The notes under the pieces are model-generated. The model saw only the letters and a program-made list of their open reading frames with translations. It did no database searches and was not told the DNA's origin. A stretch of DNA of 27,211 bases from Pseudomonadota bacterium (GTDB taxonomy: Bacteria > Pseudomonadota > Alphaproteobacteria > Caulobacterales > Caulobacteraceae). The stretch's first letter is position 1. Every line of letters starts with the position of its first letter. Position numbers and translations under genes: made by a program. The stretch covers positions 1 through 27,211 of the forward strand of contig JAEYWU010000133.1 of NCBI GenBank assembly GCA_023428785.1, read 5' to 3'. Positions 7,771 through 16,265 of the stretch are shown here, piece after piece.

Positions 7771-8372
7771 CAGGTCCGCCTGAACAGGAGCATGAGATTG
7801 TTGGCCGGCATCTCGACGCGCCGGGTCAGGTGAAGGCCGTGATCGCGGGCGGTGGCCGTGACGTCCTCCAGTCGCCTCAGGCCCCACTCCGGGTTTCGGT
7901 TCTTCAGGCTTTCATCGAAGGCGAGGTTCGAGGCCGCCGTCTCGTGGTCCGCTTCTAGGTAGGGGCCATAGGTCACGAGCAGGCCGCCGGGCGCCAGCAG
8001 CACCTGGCCGGCCAGGCGCATCAGCCCCTCGGTCGCGGCCCAGGGGCTGATGTGGATCATGTTGGCGCAGAAGACGGCGTGAAAGGGGCCCTCCGGCCAA
8101 CTGGTCTCGTCGGTCGCGTCGAGCCGGAGCGGAGGCTGGAGGTTTGCCGGGCCTTCTGACCGCCAGTCGGCCGCGGACGCCAGGGCCGAGACGTCAGGGT
8201 CCGTCGGCAGCCAGTCCAGGCCGGGCAGGGCGCGCGAGAAGGCGAGGGCGTGCTCGCCCGCGCCGCAGGCGACTTCCAGAACGCGTCCCGAGGCGGGCAT
8301 ATGGCCGCGCAGGATCGCCAGGATCGGCTCGGTGTTTCGGGCGGAAGACGGCGAGGACAGGCGGGCGCTCAT
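7770..8372 (-). CDS. DUF938 SAM-dependent methyltransferase
   Basis: The product is 200 residues. It begins with the DUF938 signature SSPSSARNTEPILAIL, followed by the SAM-binding motif I VLEVACGAGEHA (31-42), an acidic residue in LPTDPD after strand 2, and FHAVFCANMIHISPW with LLAPGGLLVTYGPY as later Rossmann motifs. Its substrate is unknown. I chose the ATG at 8372 because GGAG lies 5 bases upstream of it, while the ATG at 8405 has no ribosome-binding site. The gene is coupled by ATGA to the pseudouridine synthase, which suggests an RNA- or translation-related role, but that is only inference. Confidence 0.86.
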   Translation of the reverse strand: MSARLSSPSSARNTEPILAILRGHMPASGRVLEVACGAGEHALAFSRALPGLDWLPTDPDVSALASAADWRSEGPANLQPPLRLDATDETSWPEGPFHAVFCANMIHISPWAATEGLMRLAGQVLLAPGGLLVTYGPYLEADHETAASNLAFDESLKNRNPEWGLRRLEDVTATARDHGLHLTRRVEMPANNLMLLFRRT

Positions 8373-8477
8373 CCCGGCTCCATAGCATGCGTTGGGAACC
8401 GTCATGCGCTTTTGGCGAAAACCGGGTTATGGTCGCATCGCCAGCGGCGGGAGGCCGCACATTCCTAGGGGGGAGAG

Positions 8478-9419
8478 ATGGCGTTTTCCGCGACTGAATC
8501 AGCCTTTGAAGGCTTCCGACTAGCCAGGCGTTCGCCGATGACGATCGTCATCTGGGCGCTGTTCTACATCATCATAACTGCCTTGGTCCTGGCTGTGGCC
8601 GGTGGGGCGATGAGCAACTTCATGCAACTCGCGCAGACCATGGAGACCGGCGGAGAGCCCAGCGAAGCGGAAATGATGGCCTTCATGTCGGCCTATCTCT
8701 CGATGCTCGGTCTGATCATGCCGATCAGTCTGATCTTGGGCTCGGTGTCCTACGCCGCGGTCAATCGCGCCGTGGTGCGGCCGTCGGAAAGCGCCTTTGG
8801 CTACCTTCGTCTCGGCATGGATGAGGTGCGTGTTTTCGTCGTGAGCCTCGTGCTCTCGCTGGTGCTCGGCTTTGGCTTCGGCCTGGGCGGCGTCATCATC
8901 TTTGGTGTCTTGGGCGCGATAACGGCCATGATGGGCGACAACGCCGCCATCGGCGGCATCCTGATCGCACTTGCGGCTATCGCCTTCGTCTGCCTCATCA
9001 TCTGGGTGGCGGTTCGGCTCTGTCTCGCACTGCCAATCACCGTGGCCGAGCGGCGCATCGCGATCTTTGATTCCTGGAAACTTACCAAGGGCCGCTTCTG
9101 GGGCCTCTTTGGCATGACGATCCTGGCCTACGTCCTGTGTGTGGTTGTCCAGATTCTGCTGTCGATCATCCTGATCCCGATTCTGTTCTTCGTCTCGGGC
9201 GGCTTCGAGAACCTGGCCTCGCTCGAGACCATGCAGCCGATGCAAATCATGCAGACCATGGCCCCTCTGGCGATCACGGTCCTGCTCTTCGCTGCGATCG
9301 TTTCGGCCCTTCAGCTGGCCATCATGTACGCACCGTTCGCCTCTGCCTACATGGGTATCACCGGCGGCCGCTCTGCCCCCGCCCCGGCGCCCCTGGGCAG
9401 CGGAGAAGCCGAGCTCTAG
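8478..9419 (+). CDS. Polytopic membrane protein, unknown function
   Basis: The product is 313 residues with about six to seven hydrophobic segments: near 20-45, 70-95, 113-137, 138-150, 155-180, 210-240 and 265-290. FDSWKLTKGRFWGLFG, between two helices, recalls the membrane domain found in some glycerophosphodiester phosphodiesterases and DUF-type homologues, in which an amphipathic S/A-W-x-L-(T/V)-x-G-x-x-W loop precedes a helix. No catalytic domain is attached. A strong purine-rich ribosome-binding site (GGGGGGAGAG) precedes the ATG. It is divergent from the methyltransferase operon and convergent with uvrA, sharing a CTAG stop overlap. An inner-membrane location is secure; the function is not. 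Confidence 0.85.
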   Translation: MAFSATESAFEGFRLARRSPMTIVIWALFYIIITALVLAVAGGAMSNFMQLAQTMETGGEPSEAEMMAFMSAYLSMLGLIMPISLILGSVSYAAVNRAVVRPSESAFGYLRLGMDEVRVFVVSLVLSLVLGFGFGLGGVIIFGVLGAITAMMGDNAAIGGILIALAAIAFVCLIIWVAVRLCLALPITVAERRIAIFDSWKLTKGRFWGLFGMTILAYVLCVVVQILLSIILIPILFFVSGGFENLASLETMQPMQIMQTMAPLAITVLLFAAIVSALQLAIMYAPFASAYMGITGGRSAPAPAPLGSGEAEL

Positions 9420-12313
9420 GCCAACTTCTTCACCCGGTCCTTGCGCCGCTCTTCGTGGCGGTCGAGGATTTCCTTCAGATAGCGGCCGGTCCAGCTCGCT
9501 GGATCGGCCGCGATCGTTTCCGGAGTACCGACCGCGACGATCTCGCCGCCGCCGTCGCCGCCCTCCGGACCAAAGTCCAGAACCCAGTCGGCGGTCTTCA
9601 CCACATCGAGATTGTGCTCGATGACGATCATGGTGTTGCCAGTCTCGACCAGCTCGTGAAGGACCTCGAGCAGCTTCCTCACATCGTCGAAATGCAGGCC
9701 GGTGGTCGGCTCATCGAGGATGTAGAGGGTGCGGCCGGTCGCGCGTTTGGACAGCTCCTTGGCCAGTTTGACCCGTTGGGCCTCGCCGCCCGACAGGGTC
9801 GTGGCCTGCTGGCCGACCTTGACGTAGCCGAGGCCGACCCGCTCCAGCGTCTTCATCTTGTCCCGGATCGACGGAACTGCGTTGAAGAAGCTCGCCGCCT
9901 CCTCGACGGTCATGTCCAGTACATCGGCGATCGACTTGCCCTTGAAGACGATCTCCAGCGTCTCGCGGTTGTACCGCCGGCCCTTGCAGACGTCGCAGGT
10001 GACATAGACGTCGGGGAGGAAGTGAATCTCGATCTTGATGACGCCGTCGCCTTGGCACGCCTCGCAGCGCCCACCCTTGACGTTGAAGCTGAAACGCCCG
10101 GGCCCATAGCCGCGCGATTTGGCTTCCGGCAGGCCGGCGAACCAGTCGCGGATCGGCCCGAAGGCGCCGGTATAGGTCGCCGGGTTCGAGCGCGGCGTGC
10201 GCCCGATCGGGCTCTGGTCGATGTCGATGACCTTGTCGAAGTTCTCCAGCCCCTCGATCTTGTCAAAGGGGGCGGGGGCGTCAGAGGCATTGTTCAGACG
10301 CCGGGCGGCGGCCTTGTAGAGAGTCTCGATCGTGAAGGTCGACTTGCCGCCGCCGGACACGCCGGTGACGCAGGTGAACAGGCCGACCGGTATCTCGCCA
10401 GTGACGCCTTTCAGGTTGTTTCCAGTGGCGCCGATGACCTTCAGTGACTTTTTCGGATTGCGCGGACGGCGGCCCTCGGCCGGCAGCTCGATCTCGCGCG
10501 CGCCCGACAGGTACTGGCCGGTCAGAGACTTCGGATTGGCCATGATCTCGGCTGGCTTGCCCTCGGCGCAGACCTGTCCGCCGTGCACGCCCGCAGCGGG
10601 CCCCATGTCGATAACGTGGTCGGCGGTCATGATCGCCTCCTCGTCATGCTCAACGACGAGGACCGAGTTTCCGAGGTCGCGCAGGCCGCGAAGGCTGTCG
10701 AGCAGGCGGGTGTTGTCGCGCTGGTGCAGGCCGATGGACGGCTCGTCTAGCACGTACAGAACGCCTGTCAGGCCAGAGCCGATCTGGCTGGCCAGACGGA
10801 TGCGCTGGCTTTCGCCGCCGGACAGAGTGCCTGACGCGCGTGACATCGACAGATAGTCGAGCCCGACGTTGTTCAGAAAGCCGAGCCGATCGTTGATCTC
10901 CTTCAAGATCCGGCGTGCGATCTCCAGCTGTTTGTCCGTCAGTTGGCCTTCCAAGCTCGAAAACCAGACGAACGCCTGCTTGATGGAGAACAGCGACGCC
11001 TCACCGATATCCATGCCTGCCACCTTGACCGCCAAGGCTTCGGGCTTGAGGCGCTTGCCGCCGCAAGCCTCGCAGGGCGTCTCGGACTGATAGCGGCCCA
11101 GTTCCTCGCGGACCCACGCGGAATCCGTTTCGCGCCAGCGCCGCTCGAGATTCGGCATTACGCCCTCGAACGCCTTGGAGACCTCGTATTTGCGGGCGTT
11201 GTCGTCGTAGACGAACTTGATCTTCTCGCCCCCGGAGCCGTTCAGGACCACGTCGCGCGCCTGGTCAGGCAGGTCGCGCCAGGGCTTGTCCATAGAGAAG
11301 CCGTAGTGACGCGAAAGCGCCTGCAGGGTCTGGGTGTAGAGCGGAGAGGGGCCGCGCGACCACGGGGCGATCGCGCCCTTGTGCAGGGTCTTGTCACGGT
11401 CGGGCACCACCAGGTCGGCGTCGAAAGTCAGCTTCAGCCCGAGCCCGTCGCAGGTCGGGCAGGCGCCGGCGGGGTTGTTGAAGCTGAATAGGCGGGGTTC
11501 GATCTCGGCGATGGTGAAGCCGGAAACCGGGCAGGCAAAGCGCTCGGAGAAGAGCAGACGCCGCGGCTCCTTCTCGTCCTCGGCCTTATCGGCCCATTCG
11601 GCGACGGCGAGGCCGTCAGCCAGGCCGAGGGCGGTCTGCAGGCTGTCGGCGTAGCGGCTCTCCTGACCCTCGCGGGTGACCAGCCGGTCCACGACGATAT
11701 CGATGTCGTGCTTGAACTTCTTGTCGAGCGCCGGGGCGTCCTCGATGGCAAAGAACTCACCGTCGATCTTCAGGCGCTGGAAGCCCTGACGCTGCCACTC
11801 GGCGATCTCCTTCCTGTACTCGCCCTTGCGGTCGCGAACGACGGGGGCCAGCAGCAGGATGCGTTCGCCGTCCGGCAGGACGGTTAGCTTGTCGACCATC
11901 TGGCTGACGGTCTGGCTTTCGATCGGCAGGCCGGTCGCCGGCGAATAAGGAATGCCCACGCGCGCCCACAACAGGCGCATGTAGTCGTGGATTTCCGTGA
12001 CCGTGCCGACGGTCGAGCGCGGATTCCGGCTGGTCGTTTTCTGCTCGATCGAAATAGCCGGCGACAGACCCTCGATCAGGTCCACGTCCGGCTTGGACAT
12101 CAGCTCCAAGAACTGGCGCGCGTAGGCCGACAGGCTCTCGACGTAGCGGCGCTGGCCCTCCGCATAGATCGTATCGAACGCAAGCGATGACTTGCCCGAG
12201 CCCGAGAGGCCGGTGATCACCACCAGTTCCCCACGCGGGATGTCGACATCCACGCCCTTGAGATTGTGCTCGCGCGCGCCCCTGACGCGTATGACGGACT
12301 GCTGGTCGCTCAT
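9416..12313 (-). CDS. uvrA: Excinuclease ABC subunit A (UvrA)
   Basis: The product is 965 residues, full length for UvrA, the damage-sensing ATPase of nucleotide excision repair that acts with UvrB and UvrC. Visible motifs are Walker A GLSGSGKSS (35-43), the Q/linker region SLSAYARQFLE, signature LSGGESQRIRLA, Walker B VLDEPSIGLHQRDN, second Walker A GVSGGGKST, the C-terminal zinc site CEACQGDG...CDVCKGRR, signature LSGGEAQRVKLA and Walker B ILDEPTTGLHFDD. The first zinc site (about 260-290) reads CPVS...CPTC, so one of the usual four cysteines is Ser. A LexA box lies 81 bases upstream. The stop codon shares CTAG with the convergent membrane-protein gene. Confidence 0.98.
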   Translation of the reverse strand: MSDQQSVIRVRGAREHNLKGVDVDIPRGELVVITGLSGSGKSSLAFDTIYAEGQRRYVESLSAYARQFLELMSKPDVDLIEGLSPAISIEQKTTSRNPRSTVGTVTEIHDYMRLLWARVGIPYSPATGLPIESQTVSQMVDKLTVLPDGERILLLAPVVRDRKGEYRKEIAEWQRQGFQRLKIDGEFFAIEDAPALDKKFKHDIDIVVDRLVTREGQESRYADSLQTALGLADGLAVAEWADKAEDEKEPRRLLFSERFACPVSGFTIAEIEPRLFSFNNPAGACPTCDGLGLKLTFDADLVVPDRDKTLHKGAIAPWSRGPSPLYTQTLQALSRHYGFSMDKPWRDLPDQARDVVLNGSGGEKIKFVYDDNARKYEVSKAFEGVMPNLERRWRETDSAWVREELGRYQSETPCEACGGKRLKPEALAVKVAGMDIGEASLFSIKQAFVWFSSLEGQLTDKQLEIARRILKEINDRLGFLNNVGLDYLSMSRASGTLSGGESQRIRLASQIGSGLTGVLYVLDEPSIGLHQRDNTRLLDSLRGLRDLGNSVLVVEHDEEAIMTADHVIDMGPAAGVHGGQVCAEGKPAEIMANPKSLTGQYLSGAREIELPAEGRRPRNPKKSLKVIGATGNNLKGVTGEIPVGLFTCVTGVSGGGKSTFTIETLYKAAARRLNNASDAPAPFDKIEGLENFDKVIDIDQSPIGRTPRSNPATYTGAFGPIRDWFAGLPEAKSRGYGPGRFSFNVKGGRCEACQGDGVIKIEIHFLPDVYVTCDVCKGRRYNRETLEIVFKGKSIADVLDMTVEEAASFFNAVPSIRDKMKTLERVGLGYVKVGQQATTLSGGEAQRVKLAKELSKRATGRTLYILDEPTTGLHFDDVRKLLEVLHELVETGNTMIVIEHNLDVVKTADWVLDFGPEGGDGGGEIVAVGTPETIAADPASWTGRYLKEILDRHEERRKDRVKKLA

Positions 12314-12393
12314 GGATTCCGGAAACTCGAACCGGGCCGCAAAGGCTCCGATGGAACCGGACTATGTAGGCATTAATCCGCGCGATTCAGCAA

Positions 12394-12408
12394 GAACAAA
12401 GACGGAAC
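12394..12408 (-). promoter_or_regulatory. LexA (SOS) box upstream of uvrA
   Basis: On the plus strand GAAC (12394-12397) and GAAC (12405-12408) are separated by 7 bases (AAAGACG); on the uvrA strand this reads GTTC-N7-GTTC, the alphaproteobacterial LexA operator. It lies 81 bases before the uvrA start and directly abuts the stop codon of the upstream EAL gene (12409-12411). A possible -35/-10 pair (TTGTTC, 16 bases, ATTAAT) overlaps its proximal half. Confidence 0.8.
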
Positions 12409-13968
12409 TCAGCTCCAGGCCTCGACAGCACCGCTGCGCCGCGCCGCCGGCGGGCCGGCTACGCGTGTGACCAACTCAGGGGTTGCGCGGCCGAAGCGCC
12501 AGCCTTGGGCCATATCGACGCCGAGGGCCTTTAGCCTTTCTGCGACGTCCGCGGTCTCAACCTGTTCGGCCACGGTACGGACGCCCAGGGTGCGACAGAG
12601 CTCGACCAGATGGCTCACCATAGCTCGCGATCGCTCGTCGTCGATGACTGAGCGTGCCAGGCGCCCATCCAGCTTGACCATGTCGACAGGCAGTGTGCGC
12701 AGGTACTCGTAGGAGGCCGCGCCGGCGCCGAAGTCGTCGATGCAGACCTTCACGCCAGCCTGACGAAGGCGTTGCAGCCGCTCCTTCGCAGCGGGCAAAT
12801 CCTCGAGAGCGACGGTCTCGGTGACTTCGATCATCAGGCGTCGTCGGTCTTCAGGTTCGGCGGAAGTTCGACGCAGCAACGCCTGGACAAAATCGTCGGT
12901 CGCCAGGGAAGCGCCCGACAGATTGACCGCTAGCTTGGCCAGGCCCGCGCCGGGCTGTCGAAGCGCACGCAGCGCCTTTTCCAGGACGGCGAGGTCGAAG
13001 CTGCGTATCAGGTCCAGCTCTTCGGCCATGCGGATGATTTCGCCCGTATCACCCGACGGGAATCGGGCGAGCACTTCGTGGTGGTGCACCGCGCCGGATG
13101 ACAGATCGACGATCGGCTGGAAATGGATCTGGAAGGTTCGCTCCCGAGCCACGCGCTTGAATTGGGCGGCGTCCTTCAGGGTCTGGGTCAAGCGCGACGA
13201 GAAGGCTCCGGCGGACTTGCCGGGACCCTCGGCGATGCATTCGGAGATGGCGAACCGTAGAGCTCGCATAGCGGCTAGCGGGTCGGCGCCGACGGCGCTC
13301 TGCTCCACGACGGGATCGACGCTCACATTCTCGGCGGCGCAGGCTTCGCGCAGCAGGCCAGCAAGGTCGCGGGTGTCATCTTCGGCGCGTAGCACCGCAA
13401 AGCGCTCGGCGGAGAGCTGTGCGGCGCTCTGACCGTCCATCGATGCGTCCTGCAGGGCCCCAGCCACGACATCCAAAATCTCGCAGGCCGGCGGAACGGA
13501 CAGGCCGGGCACTTCGACGAACGCGACCGACATGGGTTCGGACGTCTGGGTGAGGGTCCCCTGTGCCTGATCCAGAAAGTCTTCGGACGTCAGCAGCGGC
13601 GGCGAAGCCTTGAGGGCGAACGGGGCGCCTTCCCAGCTGAGTCCGAGCGACAGGGCCGGCGCAAGCTGGGGAGCGCAAAAGGCTCTGAGCGCCGCCTTGC
13701 GGACCATGCCTTCGCCACAGCGAACCAGAACATCGACCGGGCCGATGCGCCGGCCCGGCGCGATATCAGCCAGGGCCTGACGCAATTCCCACATCGAGGC
13801 GCGGCTCAGAACCTCTTCCAGACGCTGGCCCTTGTAGGCCGGGCCCGCGTCCGTTCCGGGACAGGCGGCGGCTCCGGCGGCAAAGCAGACGCGTCGTGTC
13901 TCGTCGATCTCGAGCAGGAGATCGGAAGCGACGAAGGCCAGGCTGAGGTAACGATAGGACTGCGGCAT
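12409..13968 (-). CDS. PAS-like/degenerate GGDEF-like/EAL domain protein
   Basis: The product is 519 residues. The C-terminal EAL domain (about 279-515) contains FQPIVDLSSG, EVLARF in place of EAL, AVNLSGASL, IEVTETVALED, CIDDFGAGAASYEYL, VKLDGRL, VAEQVET and AQGWRFGRA. The metal-binding Glu, Asn, Glu, Asp-Asp, Lys and Glu positions look kept, so cyclic-di-GMP phosphodiesterase activity is plausible. Residues 1-100 look PAS-like. The middle has SAERFAVLRAEDD, where a GGDEF site would lie, and looks like a decayed cyclase domain. No membrane segment is present, so it is cytoplasmic. I chose the ATG at 13968; a start at 14058 would add 30 unrelated residues and overlap the neighbour. It lies upstream of uvrA on the same strand. 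Confidence 0.85.
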   Translation of the reverse strand: MPQSYRYLSLAFVASDLLLEIDETRRVCFAAGAAACPGTDAGPAYKGQRLEEVLSRASMWELRQALADIAPGRRIGPVDVLVRCGEGMVRKAALRAFCAPQLAPALSLGLSWEGAPFALKASPPLLTSEDFLDQAQGTLTQTSEPMSVAFVEVPGLSVPPACEILDVVAGALQDASMDGQSAAQLSAERFAVLRAEDDTRDLAGLLREACAAENVSVDPVVEQSAVGADPLAAMRALRFAISECIAEGPGKSAGAFSSRLTQTLKDAAQFKRVARERTFQIHFQPIVDLSSGAVHHHEVLARFPSGDTGEIIRMAEELDLIRSFDLAVLEKALRALRQPGAGLAKLAVNLSGASLATDDFVQALLRRTSAEPEDRRRLMIEVTETVALEDLPAAKERLQRLRQAGVKVCIDDFGAGAASYEYLRTLPVDMVKLDGRLARSVIDDERSRAMVSHLVELCRTLGVRTVAEQVETADVAERLKALGVDMAQGWRFGRATPELVTRVAGPPAARRSGAVEAWS

Positions 13969-14035
13969 GACACCGGTGTAGCGGCGTCCTGTGAAAATTC
14001 CGTCGAATGGTGTGCCTAACGAACCCTTGCCAGGC

Positions 14036-14458
14036 CTAGTCGCCCGCCAGGAAATCACCGGTGCTGAAATTCAGCTCGCATCCCCAGGCGCCATCTTCGC
14101 TCCAGCAGAAATCGGCGCCGAAGAGGTCGGCGTTCAGGGCGTTCGTGGAACGATAGGTTCTCGCGCCCTCGACGTGCTCCGACCCCACCTCGGCGCTCCT
14201 CGACGCCAACCCATCGTAGAAGGCGCGGGCAGCGTCGCCCTGGCAGCGGAAGCGGATCATGTCCGTGCCATCGTCCGACACGTGGTCAAACGTCCGTTGG
14301 TCGATGGACTGATCGATGCAGTCGATGAACAGCCGGGCGTTGGCCGGCGCCGGAGCGCCCGGGATCGGTGCATAGGACGGCTGAGGGCGTACCGCCGGTT
14401 CTGCGGTCGAGCAACCCACGAGAGCGAACGGCGCGAGCAGTACGATCAGTCGGCGCAT
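14036..14458 (-). CDS. Small lipoprotein, unknown function
   Basis: The product is 140 residues. The N-terminus MRRLIVLLAPFALVGC is a lipoprotein signal with Cys16 at the lipobox. A Pro-rich spacer (about 22-40) follows, then a compact domain with Cys pairs (FIDCIDQSID, RFRCQG, DFCWSEDGAWGCEL). It is probably periplasmic or outer-membrane anchored. I chose the ATG at 14458 because AGGGAG lies 8 bases upstream and the signal begins there; a start at 14515 would precede the signal with 19 charged residues. It lies upstream of the EAL gene on the same strand with a 67-bp gap. I do not recognise the family. Confidence 0.75.
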   Translation of the reverse strand: MRRLIVLLAPFALVGCSTAEPAVRPQPSYAPIPGAPAPANARLFIDCIDQSIDQRTFDHVSDDGTDMIRFRCQGDAARAFYDGLASRSAEVGSEHVEGARTYRSTNALNADLFGADFCWSEDGAWGCELNFSTGDFLAGD

Positions 14459-14581
14459 CCCTGGCTCTCCCTCGGGGGGAGGATGCAGGCGAACGGATCG
14501 CCCGCCAAGACCCAAGGGTTGCGAAAATGTAAACCTGGCCCCATTGTTGCTGGTGAGCGCGTAACAGGAGGCTCGACGAAC

Positions 14582-14719
14582 ATGATCGACACGCTGGCAA
14601 TCGGCTTCGCCCTTTCCCTGCCCCTGATCATGCTCGCCTATGTCTCACTTCAGCCCAAGCCGGAGCCCATCCGGATCCGCGCTCGCGACGCTCAGCGGCG
14701 TCGCCGCCAGAACCCCTGA
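14582..14719 (+). CDS. Possible 45-residue membrane peptide overlapping the ABC-F start
   Basis: A short ORF begins at an ATG with AGGAGG ten bases upstream (14566-14571) and ends at a TGA inside the next gene. The peptide has one hydrophobic segment (LAIGFALSLPLIMLAYVSL) and a strongly basic tail (RIRARDAQRRRRQNP), a typical single-pass membrane peptide with the positive end in the cytoplasm. The ABC-F gene starts at 14640 in another frame, so 80 bases are read in two frames. The strong ribosome-binding site here and the lack of one for the ABC-F ATG suggest translational coupling. It may instead be only a ribosome-loading leader. Confidence 0.5.
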   Translation: MIDTLAIGFALSLPLIMLAYVSLQPKPEPIRIRARDAQRRRRQNP

Positions 14720-16265
14720 CGGTTTCACGCTTTTCGAAAATCTGACGCTCGCCTTCGGGTCTGAGCGCACGGGTATCGTCGGCCGTAACGGCGCCGGCAA
14801 GACGACCCTGTTGCGCCTGATCGCCGGTTTCGACGCGCCCGCCGAGGGTTCGGCCTCCTTGTCAGGAAAGGTCGGCTGGCTAGATCAGCGCGCTGAGCTA
14901 GGATCGGCTGAGACGGTGGTGCAGACTCTGGGTGTCGCCGACAGCATGGCGATCATCGACCGCATCCTGGCCGGCGAAGGCGACGACGCCGATCTGGAGG
15001 CCGCCGACTGGTCGCTCGAGGCCCGGATCGGGACAGCCCTCGCCGATGTCGGCCTCGCCGGGCTCGCGCTGGAGCGTCCAACCGCAAGCCTCAGCGGCGG
15101 CGAGCAGACGAGGCTTCGCCTGGCCGCCTTGCTGCTTGAAGAGCCGGGCCTGATGGTCCTGGATGAGCCGAGCAACCATCTCGACGCCGAGGGGCGGGCG
15201 GCGATCGCCGACCTGCTGGACCGCTGGAAGGGCGGGGCCGTGGTGGTGAGCCATGACCGCGCGCTTCTGCGCCGGATGTACCGGATTGTGGAGCTGTCGA
15301 AGCTGGGCGCCGAAGTGTACGGCGGCGGCTACGATCTCTATGCGGAGCGCAAGGCGGCCGAGCGGGCGGCCGCCGCCCGCGATCTTGCCATCGCCGATCG
15401 CGAGATGGCCCAGGCCCGACGCGAGACGCAGCGTGCGGTCGAGAAGAAGGCGCGCCGGGACAAGGCCGGGCGGGCGTTCGCCGCGAAACGGTCCGAGCCG
15501 AAGATTCTGCTCGGGGCCATGGCCGAGCGGGCCGAAAACTCGGGCGGCCGCGAACATCGGCTAGCGGAACGCCAACTGGCCGGCGCCCAAACCGCCCTGG
15601 ACGAGGCGCGCGAGCGGGTTGAACGGGTTCGGACCCTCGTCATTCCCATGCCGTCGACAGGACTGGCCGCCGGCAGGCACGTCTTGCGGCTGGATCAGGC
15701 GGCGGTCTTTGTGGGCGATCAGCGAATTCTGGCGCCCCTGTCCCTGGATATGGCTGGACCTGAGCGGCTGGCCGTCACCGGTCAGAACGGCGCCGGCAAG
15801 TCGACGTTGCTGGCCTTGATCGCCGGCCTCATCGAGCCGGACGAGGGGCGGATCGAGCGCCCGTTATCCGCCGTCCTTCTGGATCAACAGGCTTCCATTC
15901 TCAGGCCGGAGGAGACGCTGCTGGAAGCCTATCAGCGGCTCAATCCCGAGGCTTCGCTCAATCAAGCGCAGGTGGCTCTGGCCCGGTTCCTGTTTCGAAA
16001 CACGGCGGCCGCCCGGATTGTCGGAACCCTGTCGGGCGGCGAGCGGCTTAGGGCGGCGCTGGCCTGCGTGATGGGGGCCCGGCCGCCGCAACTGCTTCTG
16101 CTGGACGAGCCGACGAACCATCTGGACCTCGACTCGATTGAGGCTGTCGAGGCGGCGCTGAAGGCCTACGACGGGGCTCTCATCGTGGTCAGCCACGACG
16201 AGGACTTCCTCGAAGCGATCGGGATCGAGCGCCGGCTGGTTCTCAGGCCTGGCGGTTCAGGGTGA
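14640..16265 (+). CDS. ABC-F family ATPase
   Basis: The product is 541 residues, with two ABC domains in one chain and no membrane segment. Domain 1 has Walker A GRNGAGKTT (48-56), signature LSGGEQTRLRLA (about 151), Walker B MVLDEPSNHLD (about 172) and the VSHD switch. Domain 2 has Walker A GQNGAGKST (about 380), signature LSGGERLRAAL (about 463) and Walker B LLLDEPTNHLDLDS (about 487). The linker between them is charged and helical (about 235-330), as in ABC-F proteins that act on ribosomes. It resembles the Uup/YheS-like housekeeping branch rather than a known resistance protein, but this is uncertain. The ATG at 14640 lacks a clear ribosome-binding site. The 3' end overlaps flbY by 23 bp. 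Confidence 0.9.
   Translation: MSHFSPSRSPSGSALATLSGVAARTPDGFTLFENLTLAFGSERTGIVGRNGAGKTTLLRLIAGFDAPAEGSASLSGKVGWLDQRAELGSAETVVQTLGVADSMAIIDRILAGEGDDADLEAADWSLEARIGTALADVGLAGLALERPTASLSGGEQTRLRLAALLLEEPGLMVLDEPSNHLDAEGRAAIADLLDRWKGGAVVVSHDRALLRRMYRIVELSKLGAEVYGGGYDLYAERKAAERAAAARDLAIADREMAQARRETQRAVEKKARRDKAGRAFAAKRSEPKILLGAMAERAENSGGREHRLAERQLAGAQTALDEARERVERVRTLVIPMPSTGLAAGRHVLRLDQAAVFVGDQRILAPLSLDMAGPERLAVTGQNGAGKSTLLALIAGLIEPDEGRIERPLSAVLLDQQASILRPEETLLEAYQRLNPEASLNQAQVALARFLFRNTAAARIVGTLSGGERLRAALACVMGARPPQLLLLDEPTNHLDLDSIEAVEAALKAYDGALIVVSHDEDFLEAIGIERRLVLRPGGSG

Noticed and set aside
9137..10447. Plus-strand open frame of 436 codons opposite uvrA
   Set aside because: It begins inside the membrane-protein gene and runs antisense to uvrA, with no domain signal.
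13991..14581. Upstream extension of the short membrane ORF (a start at 13991)
   Set aside because: This part is antisense to the small lipoprotein gene; only the segment from 14582 has a ribosome-binding site and sensible composition.
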